DNA of 64,000 bases from Serratia nematodiphila DZ0503SBS1 (GCF_000738675.1 NZ_JPUX01000001.1:2852001-2916000), one strand, 5' to 3'; shown: positions 9,382 through 17,781, counted from the stretch's first letter. A program made the numbers and translations. Notes: a model not told the origin generated them from the letters alone.

Positions 9382-9615
9382 ATGAAAGAACTGACTGAAG
9401 CAGAAGTCATGGCGGTTTCCGGCGCAGGCATCGCTTCCGATGCCGGCAAAATCCTGGGCAATGGCATTGGCGCCATCGTAGATGCCGGTACCGGTCTATT
9501 CGGGATCCACGCGGATGCGGCGGGCGCCGGCGCCAAACTCGGTGAGGGCATTGGCGCCGTCATCGATGCCGGTATTAGCGCCTTCTCGCAGCTGTTTGGC
9601 CGTAAATCGTCATAA
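9382..9615 (+). CDS. class II microcin-like bacteriocin precursor 1
   Basis: A 77-residue precursor. The first 15 residues, MKELTEAEVMAVSGA, match the leader type of class II microcins (compare MccV and MccE492), with the cut expected after Gly14-Ala15. The mature peptide would be 62 residues, rich in Gly and Ala, with no cysteine. It contains an imperfect internal repeat: LGNGIGAIVDAG (25-36) and LGEGIGAVIDAG (53-64). It ends GRKSS. Such peptides usually insert into the inner membrane of related bacteria. RBS aaaggagaca precedes the ATG, and a strong terminator follows. It shares its leader type with the peptide at 17349, and the C39 exporter at 19064 is the likely processing and export machine. 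Confidence 0.82.
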   Translation: MKELTEAEVMAVSGAGIASDAGKILGNGIGAIVDAGTGLFGIHADAAGAGAKLGEGIGAVIDAGISAFSQLFGRKSS

Positions 9616-9630
9616 GCCCGGCCCTTAATG

Positions 9631-9654
9631 AAAAGTGCCCGCAAGGGCACTTTT
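9631..9654 (+). terminator. rho-independent terminator after microcin-like gene 1
   Basis: Perfect 10-base stem aaaagtgccc / gggcactttt with a GCAA tetraloop. The flanking A and T runs let it work in both directions. It would uncouple peptide synthesis from the downstream membrane-protein gene, or allow only partial read-through. Confidence 0.85.
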
Positions 9655-9699
9655 ACCTCGCACATGTCGGGAGCCGGAAGAACGGCAAAGGGAGAGTTC

Positions 9700-10098
9700 A
9701 TGGCGAATAAAATCATCTTGATCATGGCCATCAACCTGTTCGTGGCGGTGGCGTTGGCGGTGTTTAACTTTATCTATATCCAAAAGAAGGTGGATATACG
9801 CGCCCCCAATGACGCCACGCCCTTTCAGGTGACCGAGAAAGCGCAGGGCAGGATCGTCTCCATGCAGCAGACCTCGGTATTTCTGAACAACAATCCTGTG
9901 GTGGCGTTTACGTTGGAAATCAACGCCAGGCGCAAACAGTTTACGATCGCTGACCATCGGGAGGTCGTGCTGTATATCGCCATGAGCCGTTATGAGGAAA
10001 ACGGCGTTTACAGCCTATTGCTGGGCGAGAACGACAGGGACGTGGCGTTCGAAAAGGACAGCTTTGGCTATCCGATACGCTTTCATCAGGTGCTCTAG
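9700..10098 (+). CDS. small membrane-anchored protein, candidate immunity protein
   Basis: A 132-residue protein with one N-terminal membrane helix (IILIMAINLFVAVALAVFNF, about residues 5-24) followed by a soluble domain of about 105 residues, probably periplasmic. ATG 9700 has ggagag just upstream; an earlier in-frame ATG at 9628 would add residues that overlap the terminator and is unlikely. I do not recognise the family. It follows the microcin-like gene directly, where microcin immunity genes often lie, and a single-helix protein is a usual immunity design. That role is inferred from position only. It could instead belong with the PqaA-like gene 70 bases downstream. Confidence 0.75.
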   Translation: MANKIILIMAINLFVAVALAVFNFIYIQKKVDIRAPNDATPFQVTEKAQGRIVSMQQTSVFLNNNPVVAFTLEINARRKQFTIADHREVVLYIAMSRYEENGVYSLLLGENDRDVAFEKDSFGYPIRFHQVL

Positions 10099-10168
10099 GC
10101 GCGCGGAAGGTTTCCTGCCGCCAGGCGGCGTAAAAGGGATTTGCCACGGACAAAGGGGGGAGGAAAAA

Positions 10169-11677
10169 ATGCTAAAACGCATCGGATACATCGCGCTGAT
10201 TTGCCTGGCCTTAATCGGCGGCCGGCAGGCCATGGCGGCAGAGGAAGATCGCTGCTTTGCGGACGAACATTCCGCCTTGCACACCGTTATTCCTTGTTAT
10301 AACAATCAGTTGGCGATATTGCCTCTGTCATATTCGTTAAAGGGCGTGGATAACGGCCATGACGTGTCGATACGTCATTATCGGTTGATGTCGCAATCCT
10401 GGTCGCCGCAAGACGCCATCCGGCCGACGCAATGGTGGCACGATGTGGATATTTATATCCCCAACGGGGCGCTTGCCCGTAAAGCGTTGGTGCTGATGAG
10501 CGATGACTGCGCTTGCGCCGCCGCAGGGGCGAGCGGGCCAGGCAAGCAAACTGCGGCGTTTTCCGTCGCCATGCCGGCGGCCTTGGCGGCGGAAAGTCAC
10601 ACCGTCGTGATTGTCGTCAACCGGCTGCCTTATCCGTACCTGGAATATCAAAATGAGGGGCGGCGTCGTGCGGGGGAGGATAGCCAGGCCCGAGGCTGGC
10701 GATTGTTCCTGGACGATGCGGATGAATACTTGATGATGCCGCTGGCGATCCCCATGACGGCGGCCTTGTCGCAAACCATGACGCTGGCGCAGCGCGAATT
10801 GAGCCGGTGGGGGATAGATAAATTCATCGTGGCGGGCGCGGCGAGCGGCGCAACCGCGGCGTGGCTGGCGTCATTGTCGGATGAGCGCATCGATGCCGTC
10901 GTCGCCATGTTCCCGGATGGGGTCGCGGCGCGGCAGGTCTTGAAGCATATCTATCGTACGTATGGCGGCCGTTGGCCGTTGGCGTTTCATCCTTATTACC
11001 AACTCGGCATCGATCGGCGCATAGAGACGCCGGCGTTCGATAAACTGATGCAAATAGCGGATCCCACCGCTTATCCGCCGCCGACGGCGGGAGCGCGGCC
11101 AGCGGTACCGAAATATGTCATCATCGCCAGCGGCGACGAACGTTATCCGCCGGACAGCACGCGATTCTATTTCAGCGCCTCAGCGGGAGAGGCTTCGCTG
11201 CGCGCGATTGCCGACGGGGATCGTGCGGCAAGTCGGCCGGCCGCCGAACGCGCCATATTGGCGATGATCAAGCGCCGCCAGCGCGATATCGCGTTGCCGA
11301 CGATCGAGGTGCAAGGCAGCGCCGCGGATGCTGCGGTGCGCACGCTGCGTTTTTCCGAACCGCCGGCCACCGTGCGGCGCTGGAGCGCGCACAACCGCAC
11401 GGCCCGAGATTTTCGTTATTCGTGCGGCGTACGCTTCACCCCGGAGCCGTTGGCCGCAGCGGAGGCCGATCGCGGCGAGTTTCGTCTGGCCGCCCCGGCG
11501 CAAGGCTGGGAGGCCACCTTTATCGAGGCGGTGTTCAACGATGGGTTTATCGCGACCACGCCGGTCTTTATCACGCCGGACGATAACTATCCGTCCGCCG
11601 TTCCCGCGGGCGATGGCCTGGCGTGTGAAACCCTACCCGGCAGAGGGTTGGGTGAAGATTATCGCCATGACGATTAA
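10169..11677 (+). CDS. PqaA-family (PhoPQ-activated pathogenicity-related) protein
   Basis: Exported protein of about 502 residues with a Sec signal peptide (residues 1-23, cut near QAMA-AEED). The body resembles the PhoPQ-activated pathogenicity-related family of alpha/beta-hydrolase-like proteins: a TQWWHDVDIYIP segment, QTMTLAQRELSRWGIDKFIVAGAASG, then DAVVAMFPD and PYYQLG. As I recall the family, the nucleophile region reads G-A-S-K; here it is G-A-A-S, so the usual serine may be replaced or shifted. ATG 10169 follows ggggggagg. A 17-base-pair hairpin ends the unit. The family has been linked to resistance to membrane-active peptides, which would fit a microcin neighbourhood, but that link is inference. 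Confidence 0.75.
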   Translation: MLKRIGYIALICLALIGGRQAMAAEEDRCFADEHSALHTVIPCYNNQLAILPLSYSLKGVDNGHDVSIRHYRLMSQSWSPQDAIRPTQWWHDVDIYIPNGALARKALVLMSDDCACAAAGASGPGKQTAAFSVAMPAALAAESHTVVIVVNRLPYPYLEYQNEGRRRAGEDSQARGWRLFLDDADEYLMMPLAIPMTAALSQTMTLAQRELSRWGIDKFIVAGAASGATAAWLASLSDERIDAVVAMFPDGVAARQVLKHIYRTYGGRWPLAFHPYYQLGIDRRIETPAFDKLMQIADPTAYPPPTAGARPAVPKYVIIASGDERYPPDSTRFYFSASAGEASLRAIADGDRAASRPAAERAILAMIKRRQRDIALPTIEVQGSAADAAVRTLRFSEPPATVRRWSAHNRTARDFRYSCGVRFTPEPLAAAEADRGEFRLAAPAQGWEATFIEAVFNDGFIATTPVFITPDDNYPSAVPAGDGLACETLPGRGLGEDYRHDD

Positions 11678-11695
11678 TTAGCGGCGCCGAAAAAC

Positions 11696-11747
11696 AATAA
11701 GGCGGCAATGCGTTATTCTGCGCGACAGAGCGCATTGCCGCCTTATT
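11696..11747 (+). terminator. long hairpin terminator after the PqaA-like gene
   Basis: Perfect 17-base stem (11696-11712 with 11731-11747) around an 18-base loop, running into TTTT. It lies 18 bases past the stop codon. Confidence 0.7.
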
Positions 11748-12316
11748 TTCGAAATAGTGAACGGCGCCAGACAGAATATTTCTGCGTAACGCCATTTTCT
11801 CGTTGTCACATGACCGCGCCGGTTTCACGAACGGCGAACGCCTTATTCTCCCTCCTGTTTGATAAACCGTTATCGCCATGCTTTTGCTATTCTGCCGCCC
11901 CTCTCGCTGCCGCCGCGTCGTGATGTCTTTCGTAATATAAATGTCATTTATTTCAGTCGATTTTTTTTCGCCAGGTTTTCATTTTACGGCGATGTCGCCC
12001 GATTTTCCGGCTGAGGGGAAAATGAGGAGGATCTGGCGAAAGCGCCTTCGAATAGCGCGATAATAACTTCCCTTGCGGCCAGATGAATGAATCAAGAAAC
12101 GCCGATTTGGCGGTTTTTTCAAAATAAAATTAAGAATGATGCTAATTCTATTTGGGGTAATTATCTTTTCTCATCTTTACATTGATTTTATGTATTGCTA
12201 AAGGGGGAAAGCTAAGCATAATTAACTGTGAAAGGAGCGGGGCTCCTATTCTCCCTGTCCGGGTTCTCCGTGGCGGGGATATTTTGAAGTCTGTCTAATC
12301 AAAAGGAGAAGTACCC
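11748..12316. promoter_or_regulatory. AT-rich upstream region of the fimbrial operon
   Basis: About 570 bases with no supportable gene. The part from 11930 to 12300 is AT-rich and ends in aaaggagaagtaccc, the ribosome binding site of the major fimbrial subunit. A long AT-rich leader is usual for chaperone-usher operons. I looked for paired inverted repeats of a fimS-type invertible switch and for a recombinase gene, and saw neither. Confidence 0.5.
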
Positions 12317-12856
12317 ATGATGGAAAAAAAAGTGATTATGTTGGCATTTGTCGCGGCAGCGTGTTCAAGCGCTTTACCTGCTCTGGCAGCAGATGGTCAG
12401 GTTAATTTTACCGGGAATATTGTCGATGCTGCGTGCAAGGTCACGAATGACTTGAGTAATCCATTAAATGTTGTTTTGGGTGATGTGGCCCGAACGGCAT
12501 TTGCGGGTGGCAAGGGATCAACGTCCAGCGCGACAAAATTCACGCTGGAAGTCACCGATTGTCCGGATACGGTAAAAAGCGCCACCGTTAAGTTTGACGG
12601 CGCGGCCGATAACGGCGACAGCAACGTATTACAGCTGACTCAGGAAACGGATGTCGCTACCGGCGTCGGTATCCAACTGTCTGATATTTCTAACAGTGTT
12701 CTGCCGCTTTACACGGCGTCGACGGCTTATCCGTTGGCTTCCGGCAGCGGCGTGAAAAATAACCTCGATTTTACCGCCCGCTATATTTCCACGCAGGCAG
12801 ATGTGACCGCCGGTAAAGCCAATAGCGTCGCCACCTTTACGCTGAATTATAACTGA
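12317..12856 (+). CDS. type 1-like fimbrial major subunit
   Basis: A 179-residue pilin. The signal peptide covers residues 1-24 (cut after LPALA), followed by a mature N-terminus with alternating hydrophobic residues (DGQVNFTGNIVDAACKV), the donor strand used in subunit polymerisation. A cysteine pair (CKV and DCPD) forms the pilin disulfide. The C-terminus ends in the beta-zipper pattern VATFTLNYN with the penultimate tyrosine typical of chaperone-recognised subunits. It is first in a four-gene operon, and a hairpin just after it should make it the most abundant product. ATG 12317 is chosen because AGGAG lies eight bases upstream; a second ATG follows at once. Confidence 0.92.
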   Translation: MMEKKVIMLAFVAAACSSALPALAADGQVNFTGNIVDAACKVTNDLSNPLNVVLGDVARTAFAGGKGSTSSATKFTLEVTDCPDTVKSATVKFDGAADNGDSNVLQLTQETDVATGVGIQLSDISNSVLPLYTASTAYPLASGSGVKNNLDFTARYISTQADVTAGKANSVATFTLNYN

Positions 12857-12868
12857 TAATATTTTCTT

Positions 12869-12889
12869 GCCCGCTGGTTCACAGCGGGC
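12869..12889 (+). terminator. intra-operon hairpin after the major pilin gene
   Basis: Perfect 8-base stem gcccgctg / cagcgggc with a 5-base loop, 13 bases past the pilin stop. It has only a weak T-tract, so it probably attenuates transcription or protects the upstream message, raising pilin relative to chaperone and usher. Confidence 0.6.
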
Positions 12890-12912
12890 TGTATTGCCTC
12901 GGAGATAATATT

Positions 12913-13596
12913 ATGCGTTTTAATCGCTACGGCGCCTTAGCGGCTTTCATTATTTTATTGTTTGCGTCTACGGTTCACGCCGGCGTGGTGATTGGCGGGA
13001 CGCGGGTGATATTCAACGGCGAAAAAAAAGAAGCGTCAATCAGCGTGGAGAATCCAGATAAAGAACCGTATTTGATTCAGTCCTGGCTGGAGAATCAACA
13101 AAGCGGGGTGGATAAAATCGCGTTTATCGTTACGCCGCCTTTATTTCGGCTGGACGGCAACCAGGAAAATATGCTGCGCATCGTGAAAGTGGGCGATGAC
13201 TTACCGAAAGATAAAGAAAGCTTGTATTGGATGAATATTAAATCCATTCCTTCAACAACCCAGGCGGGTAAATCGAATACGCTGCAAATAGCGGTCAAGA
13301 CCCGCATTAAATTGATTTATCGGCCGGCGCCGCTGCTCCGCCAGGTACCCGAAGAGGTGACGCAGCAGCTGAAATGGCAGCGTGTCGGTTCAGAATTAAA
13401 ACTCACCAACCCAACGCCTTATTATATGAACTTCCATTATGTCCGTATCGGGGGGCGGGAAATGAAAGAGGTGGCGTATATCGCGCCGATGAGCAGCGAA
13501 ATGTTTGCATTGCCCGTGGCGGGCGCAACGTCGGTAAGCTGGAAATTAATTAATGATTATGGCGGCACAGGTAAAGAACATCAGTCAGGTATTTAA
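12913..13596 (+). CDS. periplasmic fimbrial chaperone
   Basis: A 227-residue PapD/FimC-type chaperone. Signal peptide residues 1-23 (cut after VHA). The mature protein starts GVVIGGTRVIFNGEKKEASISVEN, the first strands of the immunoglobulin-like domain, with the conserved arginine. YLIQSWLEN and FIVTPPLFRLDGNQENMLRI are family signatures; the basic KTRIKLIYRP segment holds the conserved lysine that anchors the subunit C-terminus. It binds pilins in the periplasm and hands them to the usher encoded next. ATG follows cggagataata. It is the second gene of the operon. Confidence 0.94.
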   Translation: MRFNRYGALAAFIILLFASTVHAGVVIGGTRVIFNGEKKEASISVENPDKEPYLIQSWLENQQSGVDKIAFIVTPPLFRLDGNQENMLRIVKVGDDLPKDKESLYWMNIKSIPSTTQAGKSNTLQIAVKTRIKLIYRPAPLLRQVPEEVTQQLKWQRVGSELKLTNPTPYYMNFHYVRIGGREMKEVAYIAPMSSEMFALPVAGATSVSWKLINDYGGTGKEHQSGI

Positions 13597-13650
13597 TCTG
13601 TAAGGGAAGGCAGAAAAAGGGATAAAACATTTCAATAATGGAGCTAATGA

Positions 13651-16227
13651 ATGATAACTCAAAAGCGTATATTAGCGAAGCGGGATGCTTGGCTGAAACG
13701 CATAGCCTTATTCACGGTAACAACGGCGGTATGCGGCAATATGGCTAATCCCGCCTTCTCTCGTGATTATTTTAATCCGGCGTTGCTGGAAACCGGGCGC
13801 TCAGGCCAGCAGCACGTCGATCTGTCGATTTTTGAAAATGGCCAGCAGGTTCCCGGCACGTATCGGGTCGATATTTGGGTGAACGACATGCTGCTGGAAA
13901 CGCGCGAGGTGTCGTTCGCTCTGCGAGCCGGCAGCGACGAGAAGGCCGATCTACAGCCTTGTCTGACGCGGGAAGATCTGAAACGGCTTGGGGTGAAAGT
14001 TGAGCTGTTTCCCGGTTTGGCCGGCGCCGATCGCTGCGCGAATTTGGCCGCGATCCCACAGGCCTCGGCGCAATTTCAATTTAACCGCCAACGCCTGATG
14101 CTGAGTATCCCCCAGGCGGCGTTGGAAAATAAGGTGCGCGGATACGTTCCGCCGGAACAATGGGATGAAGGCCTGCCGGCGATGCTGCTGAACTACGGCT
14201 TCACCGGCAGCAACAGCAAGGGGCGCGATCGATTCACCCAGAGCGCAAGCAGTTATTACCTCAACCTGCGGCCGGGCTTCAACCTGGGCGCCTGGCGAGT
14301 GCGGAACTACACCACCTGGAGCTACAACAGCGCCGGCGGCGGGCGAGCGTCGGAGGATCGTTGGGACTCCGTCTATACCTACGCCCAGCGCAATATCATC
14401 CGCCTGAAAAGCTTGCTGACGCTCGGCGAAAGCAGCAGCCCGTCCGATGTGTTTGACAGCGTGTCGTTTCGCGGCGCGCAGCTGGCTTCCGATGACGACA
14501 TGTTGCCGGAAAGCCTGCGTGGTTATGCGCCGGTGGTGCGCGGCATCGCGCGCAGCAATGCGCAAGTGGTCATTCGCCAAAACGGCTATGTCATCTACCA
14601 GAGTTACGTTGCGCCGGGCGCGTTTGAAATTTCGGACATGTACCCGACCGGCGGCAGCGGCGATTTGGAGGTGACTATCAAGGAGGCGGACGGCAGCGAA
14701 CAGCACCTGACCGTTCCCTTCGCCAGCCTGCCGGTGCTGCAACGCGAAGGGCGGCTGAAATATGCGCTGACCTCGGGGCAATACCGCACTTACGATCACA
14801 GCGTGGATAAAAAGATCTTCTCGCAGGCCAGCCTGATTTATGGCTTGCCCGCCGGTTTCACCCTGTATGGCGGCGGCCAATTCGCCGGGCCGTATCAATC
14901 GCTGGCGTTGGGCCTGGGCAAGAACCTGGGCGAGTTCGGCGCCCTGTCGGCCGACGTCACCCAGGCGTGGGCAAAGCAGGAGCATCAACCGAAAAGCGAT
15001 GGTCAGTCATGGCGCGTGCGCTACAGCAAAAATATCGTCGAGACGGGGACGAACTTCGCCATCGCCGGCTACCGCTATTCGACCAGCGGCTACTATGGGC
15101 TGCAGGAAGTGCTGGACACCTATCGCAGCGGCAACCGTTACGCCCCGATAGACCGCCGCAAAAATCGCGGCGAAATCACGCTGAACCAGAATTTATGGGA
15201 AGGGGCGGGGTCGCTTTCACTCAGCGCGGTCTCCGAAGACTATTGGGGCTCCGAGCGCAATATGCAGTCGCTGAGCGCGGGTTACAACAATAGCTGGAAT
15301 GGCATCAGCTACGGTTTTAACTACAGCTACAGCCGGAATTCACAGGCTATTTACGGCGATTCGAACCGCGGGCGCATTTACGATCGCGATCAGATCTTCG
15401 CTTTCAACATCAGCGTGCCATTAGAGAAATGGCTGAGCAACACCTACGCCACCTACAACCTCAACACCAGCAAAAAAGGCAATACCAGCCATACGGCGGG
15501 CCTCAACGGCACGGCGCTGGCCGGCGGCAACCTCAGTTGGAGCGTACAGGAAGGGTATGGCAGCCAGGGCCAGGGCAACAGCGGCAACGCCAACGCCGAC
15601 TGGCGCGCGACGTACGGCGAACTCACGGCGGGCTACGCCTACGATCGCAGTCAACAGCGCGTCAACTACGGGGTGAAGGGCGGGGTGATCGCCCATGAAG
15701 ACGGCGTGACCTTCGGTCAACCGTTCGGCGAAACCGTCGCCCTGGTGCAGGCAGCCGGCGCGAGCGATGTGGCGGTCGGCAATCAGGTCGGGGTGAAAAC
15801 CGACTGGCGCGGCTACGCTATCGTTCCTTACGCCACGCCTTATCGCAACAATTCGATTCGCCTCGATGTCGACAGCTTGCCGGATGATGTCGATCTCGAG
15901 TTGACGAACCAGTCGGTCACGCCGACTCGCGGCGCGGTGAGCCGGGCGAATTTCAAAGCCAACGTCGGCAGACGGATTTTGATGAAGGTGACGGACTCGC
16001 AGGGGGCTCCTCTGCCGCTGGGCGCCAGCCTGCGTCTTGCCGAGGGGGCGACTCAGCCGTTTCTGGTCGGCGGCGACGGCGTGGTCTATCTGAGCGGCAT
16101 GGCGGAAAAGGGCCTGCTCATCGCGCAGTGGGGCAGGAATGGCGAGAACCAATGCCGCATCCGTTATCAGTTGCCGGCGGAGCCGCCGTCAGCGGGTCTC
16201 CAAACCCTAAATGGCGTTTGCCAATAG
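13651..16227 (+). CDS. outer-membrane fimbrial usher
   Basis: An 858-residue FimD/PapC-type usher, of normal length. After an unusually long N-terminal region with a hydrophobic core, the mature part starts RDYFNPALLETG, the classical N-terminal domain that binds chaperone-subunit complexes. The beta-barrel and plug carry family signatures (SVSFRGAQLASDDDMLPESLRGYAPVVRGIA in two parts, GSGDLEVTIKEADGSEQ). The C-terminal domains include VPYATPYRNNSIRLD, PTRGAVSRANF and a final cysteine pair (C-R-I and VCQ). It spans the outer membrane and assembles the fibre. It lies 54 bases after the chaperone gene, same operon. ATG 13651 follows aatggagctaatga. Confidence 0.95.
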   Translation: MITQKRILAKRDAWLKRIALFTVTTAVCGNMANPAFSRDYFNPALLETGRSGQQHVDLSIFENGQQVPGTYRVDIWVNDMLLETREVSFALRAGSDEKADLQPCLTREDLKRLGVKVELFPGLAGADRCANLAAIPQASAQFQFNRQRLMLSIPQAALENKVRGYVPPEQWDEGLPAMLLNYGFTGSNSKGRDRFTQSASSYYLNLRPGFNLGAWRVRNYTTWSYNSAGGGRASEDRWDSVYTYAQRNIIRLKSLLTLGESSSPSDVFDSVSFRGAQLASDDDMLPESLRGYAPVVRGIARSNAQVVIRQNGYVIYQSYVAPGAFEISDMYPTGGSGDLEVTIKEADGSEQHLTVPFASLPVLQREGRLKYALTSGQYRTYDHSVDKKIFSQASLIYGLPAGFTLYGGGQFAGPYQSLALGLGKNLGEFGALSADVTQAWAKQEHQPKSDGQSWRVRYSKNIVETGTNFAIAGYRYSTSGYYGLQEVLDTYRSGNRYAPIDRRKNRGEITLNQNLWEGAGSLSLSAVSEDYWGSERNMQSLSAGYNNSWNGISYGFNYSYSRNSQAIYGDSNRGRIYDRDQIFAFNISVPLEKWLSNTYATYNLNTSKKGNTSHTAGLNGTALAGGNLSWSVQEGYGSQGQGNSGNANADWRATYGELTAGYAYDRSQQRVNYGVKGGVIAHEDGVTFGQPFGETVALVQAAGASDVAVGNQVGVKTDWRGYAIVPYATPYRNNSIRLDVDSLPDDVDLELTNQSVTPTRGAVSRANFKANVGRRILMKVTDSQGAPLPLGASLRLAEGATQPFLVGGDGVVYLSGMAEKGLLIAQWGRNGENQCRIRYQLPAEPPSAGLQTLNGVCQ

Positions 16228-16269
16228 ATCTCGCTCTATCTCCATCATGACTTTTAAGTGAGAGTGAAA

Positions 16270-17211
16270 ATGAACGTTTTTCTCAGGATATTCGGTTACG
16301 GCGCCCTGGTGTGGCTGGCGACGCTCACGACGGCGGTTTATGCCGGCACCTGTACCACCAACGCGAAAACCGCCCGCATGGGGTTGCTGACGCTGGCCGT
16401 GGATCCGCGCATCGAAGTCGGCGAGCAGCTGGCTGTTCGAACCGAGAACAGCATGAACGGCACGACGTTTTCTTTTCTTTGTTCCGGCTCGGTCGCCTAT
16501 CGCTCCATGTCGCCGCTGACGCCGAGCGCGCTGCCCGGCGTATTTGAAACGGGCATCGAGGGCGTGGGGGTGACGATTTCAGACTTATGGCAGAGCAATA
16601 AGAACGTGCCCGTCAACACGGCGATTTCGCCCAACTTGCTGACGCCATGGATCAATCGAAACGATGTTCGGCTGACGTTTATTAAAACCGGCCCGATCAA
16701 AACCGGCGGCGATATGGGCGGGAAAATTATCGCCAGATATTATCTGGATTCGACCTCCATTTTGGATCTCAGTATTTCCGGCATGAAGGTCATTCAGAAA
16801 AGTTGCCTGGTTGATTTGAACTATAAAAATCAAACGGTGAATCTGGGCAGCCCTAAACGCAGCGAGTTTAATGGCGTCGGCAGCACGGCGGCGTCTTCCG
16901 AACGCAATTTTTCCGTGGTTCTGCAATGTCAGGAGGACAATATTCCGGTTCAGGTCACGTTCGAGGCGGTCGGAAATTCGCCAGGCGTGGGAATGATTGA
17001 TATCGCCGACGGCGCTGATGCGGCGAAGGGCGTCGCCGTGGAAGTGTTGGATGAGAACCGTAATCCATTAACGTTTTCCAGACCGATCAATTACCACACC
17101 GCGGCTGAAAAAGAGATCAGGATCCCCTTGATGGCGCGCTATAAGCAAACGGGAGCCATTAGCCCCGGGCAGGCCGACGCGGTGATGACATTCACCATTA
17201 CGCAGAATTAA
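16270..17211 (+). CDS. fimbrial tip adhesin (FimH-like two-domain subunit)
   Basis: A 313-residue protein with a signal peptide (cut near VYA-GTC). It is about twice the length of a pilin: an N-terminal domain of about 150 residues with its own cysteines (C-T-T and FLCSGS) would be the receptor-binding domain, and a C-terminal pilin domain starts near KSCLVDLNYKNQTVNLG and ends AVMTFTITQN. This two-domain design is that of tip adhesins. The ligand cannot be predicted. ATG 16270 gives the best signal peptide; a GTG at 16258 is a possible alternative. It is the last gene of the fimbrial operon, which has no separate minor pilins. Confidence 0.85.
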   Translation: MNVFLRIFGYGALVWLATLTTAVYAGTCTTNAKTARMGLLTLAVDPRIEVGEQLAVRTENSMNGTTFSFLCSGSVAYRSMSPLTPSALPGVFETGIEGVGVTISDLWQSNKNVPVNTAISPNLLTPWINRNDVRLTFIKTGPIKTGGDMGGKIIARYYLDSTSILDLSISGMKVIQKSCLVDLNYKNQTVNLGSPKRSEFNGVGSTAASSERNFSVVLQCQEDNIPVQVTFEAVGNSPGVGMIDIADGADAAKGVAVEVLDENRNPLTFSRPINYHTAAEKEIRIPLMARYKQTGAISPGQADAVMTFTITQN

Positions 17212-17230
17212 AGAGACCCCCATTAAAAAT

Positions 17231-17258
17231 ATAATGTCGTCTGTTCGCGCGACATTAT
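17231..17258 (+). terminator. possible terminator after the fimbrial operon
   Basis: Nine-base perfect stem ataatgtcg / cgacattat, 20 bases past the adhesin stop codon. It lacks a T-run on the plus strand, so the role is uncertain. Confidence 0.35.
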
Positions 17259-17348
17259 TGGTGGCATCAGGCGCTGCAGGCCGATGCCAATGCAATGACA
17301 ACACGCATGTATGGCCGTGTTTGTCCGTTTAAATATGGAGATTAACCA

Positions 17349-17708
17349 ATGAAAGAACTGTCTGTTATCGAAATTAACGAAGTGTCAGGCGCTTATTCCT
17401 GGGATATGAGCAATGGACTGTCGGGGCTGATTGGCAGCGCCGTTTCCAATGCCGCGGAAGCCGTTTCATCCATCGCTCTGGGCGCCTCCGTGGGCAGCAT
17501 GGCGGGCGCCGTCATCGGCGGTAAGCACGGCGGCGACGGCGGCGGCCTGCTGGGCGTCGGCTCGATTGGCCAGGGCGTCGGCATGGTCGCCGGCGGCATC
17601 CTGGGCGGCGTAGCCAGCGGCGTGGCCGCAGCCGTTATTGGCTGGGACACCACGCTGGAATACTCCAAAAAAGGCCTCGATGGGCTGATTAACGGCACCA
17701 TCAGCTAA
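17349..17708 (+). CDS. class II microcin-like bacteriocin precursor 2
   Basis: A 119-residue precursor. Its leader MKELSVIEINEVSGA is almost the same type as that of the peptide at 9382, with the cut expected after Gly14-Ala15. The mature peptide would be 104 residues, without cysteine and very rich in Gly, Ala, Val and Ser. The middle has repeated small-residue spacing (GSMAGAVIGG, GGILGGVASGVAAAVIG) typical of membrane-inserting bacteriocins such as MccV. It ends NGTIS. The ATG follows tatggagatt. A perfect hairpin separates it from the exporter genes. No immunity-like gene lies beside it. Confidence 0.85.
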   Translation: MKELSVIEINEVSGAYSWDMSNGLSGLIGSAVSNAAEAVSSIALGASVGSMAGAVIGGKHGGDGGGLLGVGSIGQGVGMVAGGILGGVASGVAAAVIGWDTTLEYSKKGLDGLINGTIS

Positions 17709-17725
17709 ATCCATACGCGGTCCAA

Positions 17726-17749
17726 AGCCGCAGCGTTCTCGCTGCGGCT
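17726..17749 (+). terminator. attenuator hairpin between microcin-like gene 2 and exporter genes
   Basis: Perfect 10-base stem agccgcagcg / cgctgcggct with a TTCT loop, followed by gtctt. It lies 17 bases past the peptide stop and 33 before the HlyD start, suggesting that the peptide message is made in excess over the exporter message. Confidence 0.7.
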
Positions 17750-17781
17750 GTCTTCCGGTCAGGCAAGCGCAGGTTCTTCCT

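Noticed and set aside
9382..9615. Assignment of peptide 1 as a siderophore-modified class IIb microcin
   Set aside because: Only two terminal serines are present, not the serine-rich tail of MccE492, and no glycosyltransferase or esterase partner is nearby. Kept only as a possibility.
11748..12316. An invertible promoter switch for the fimbrial operon
   Set aside because: No pair of inverted repeats of useful length and no recombinase gene were seen.
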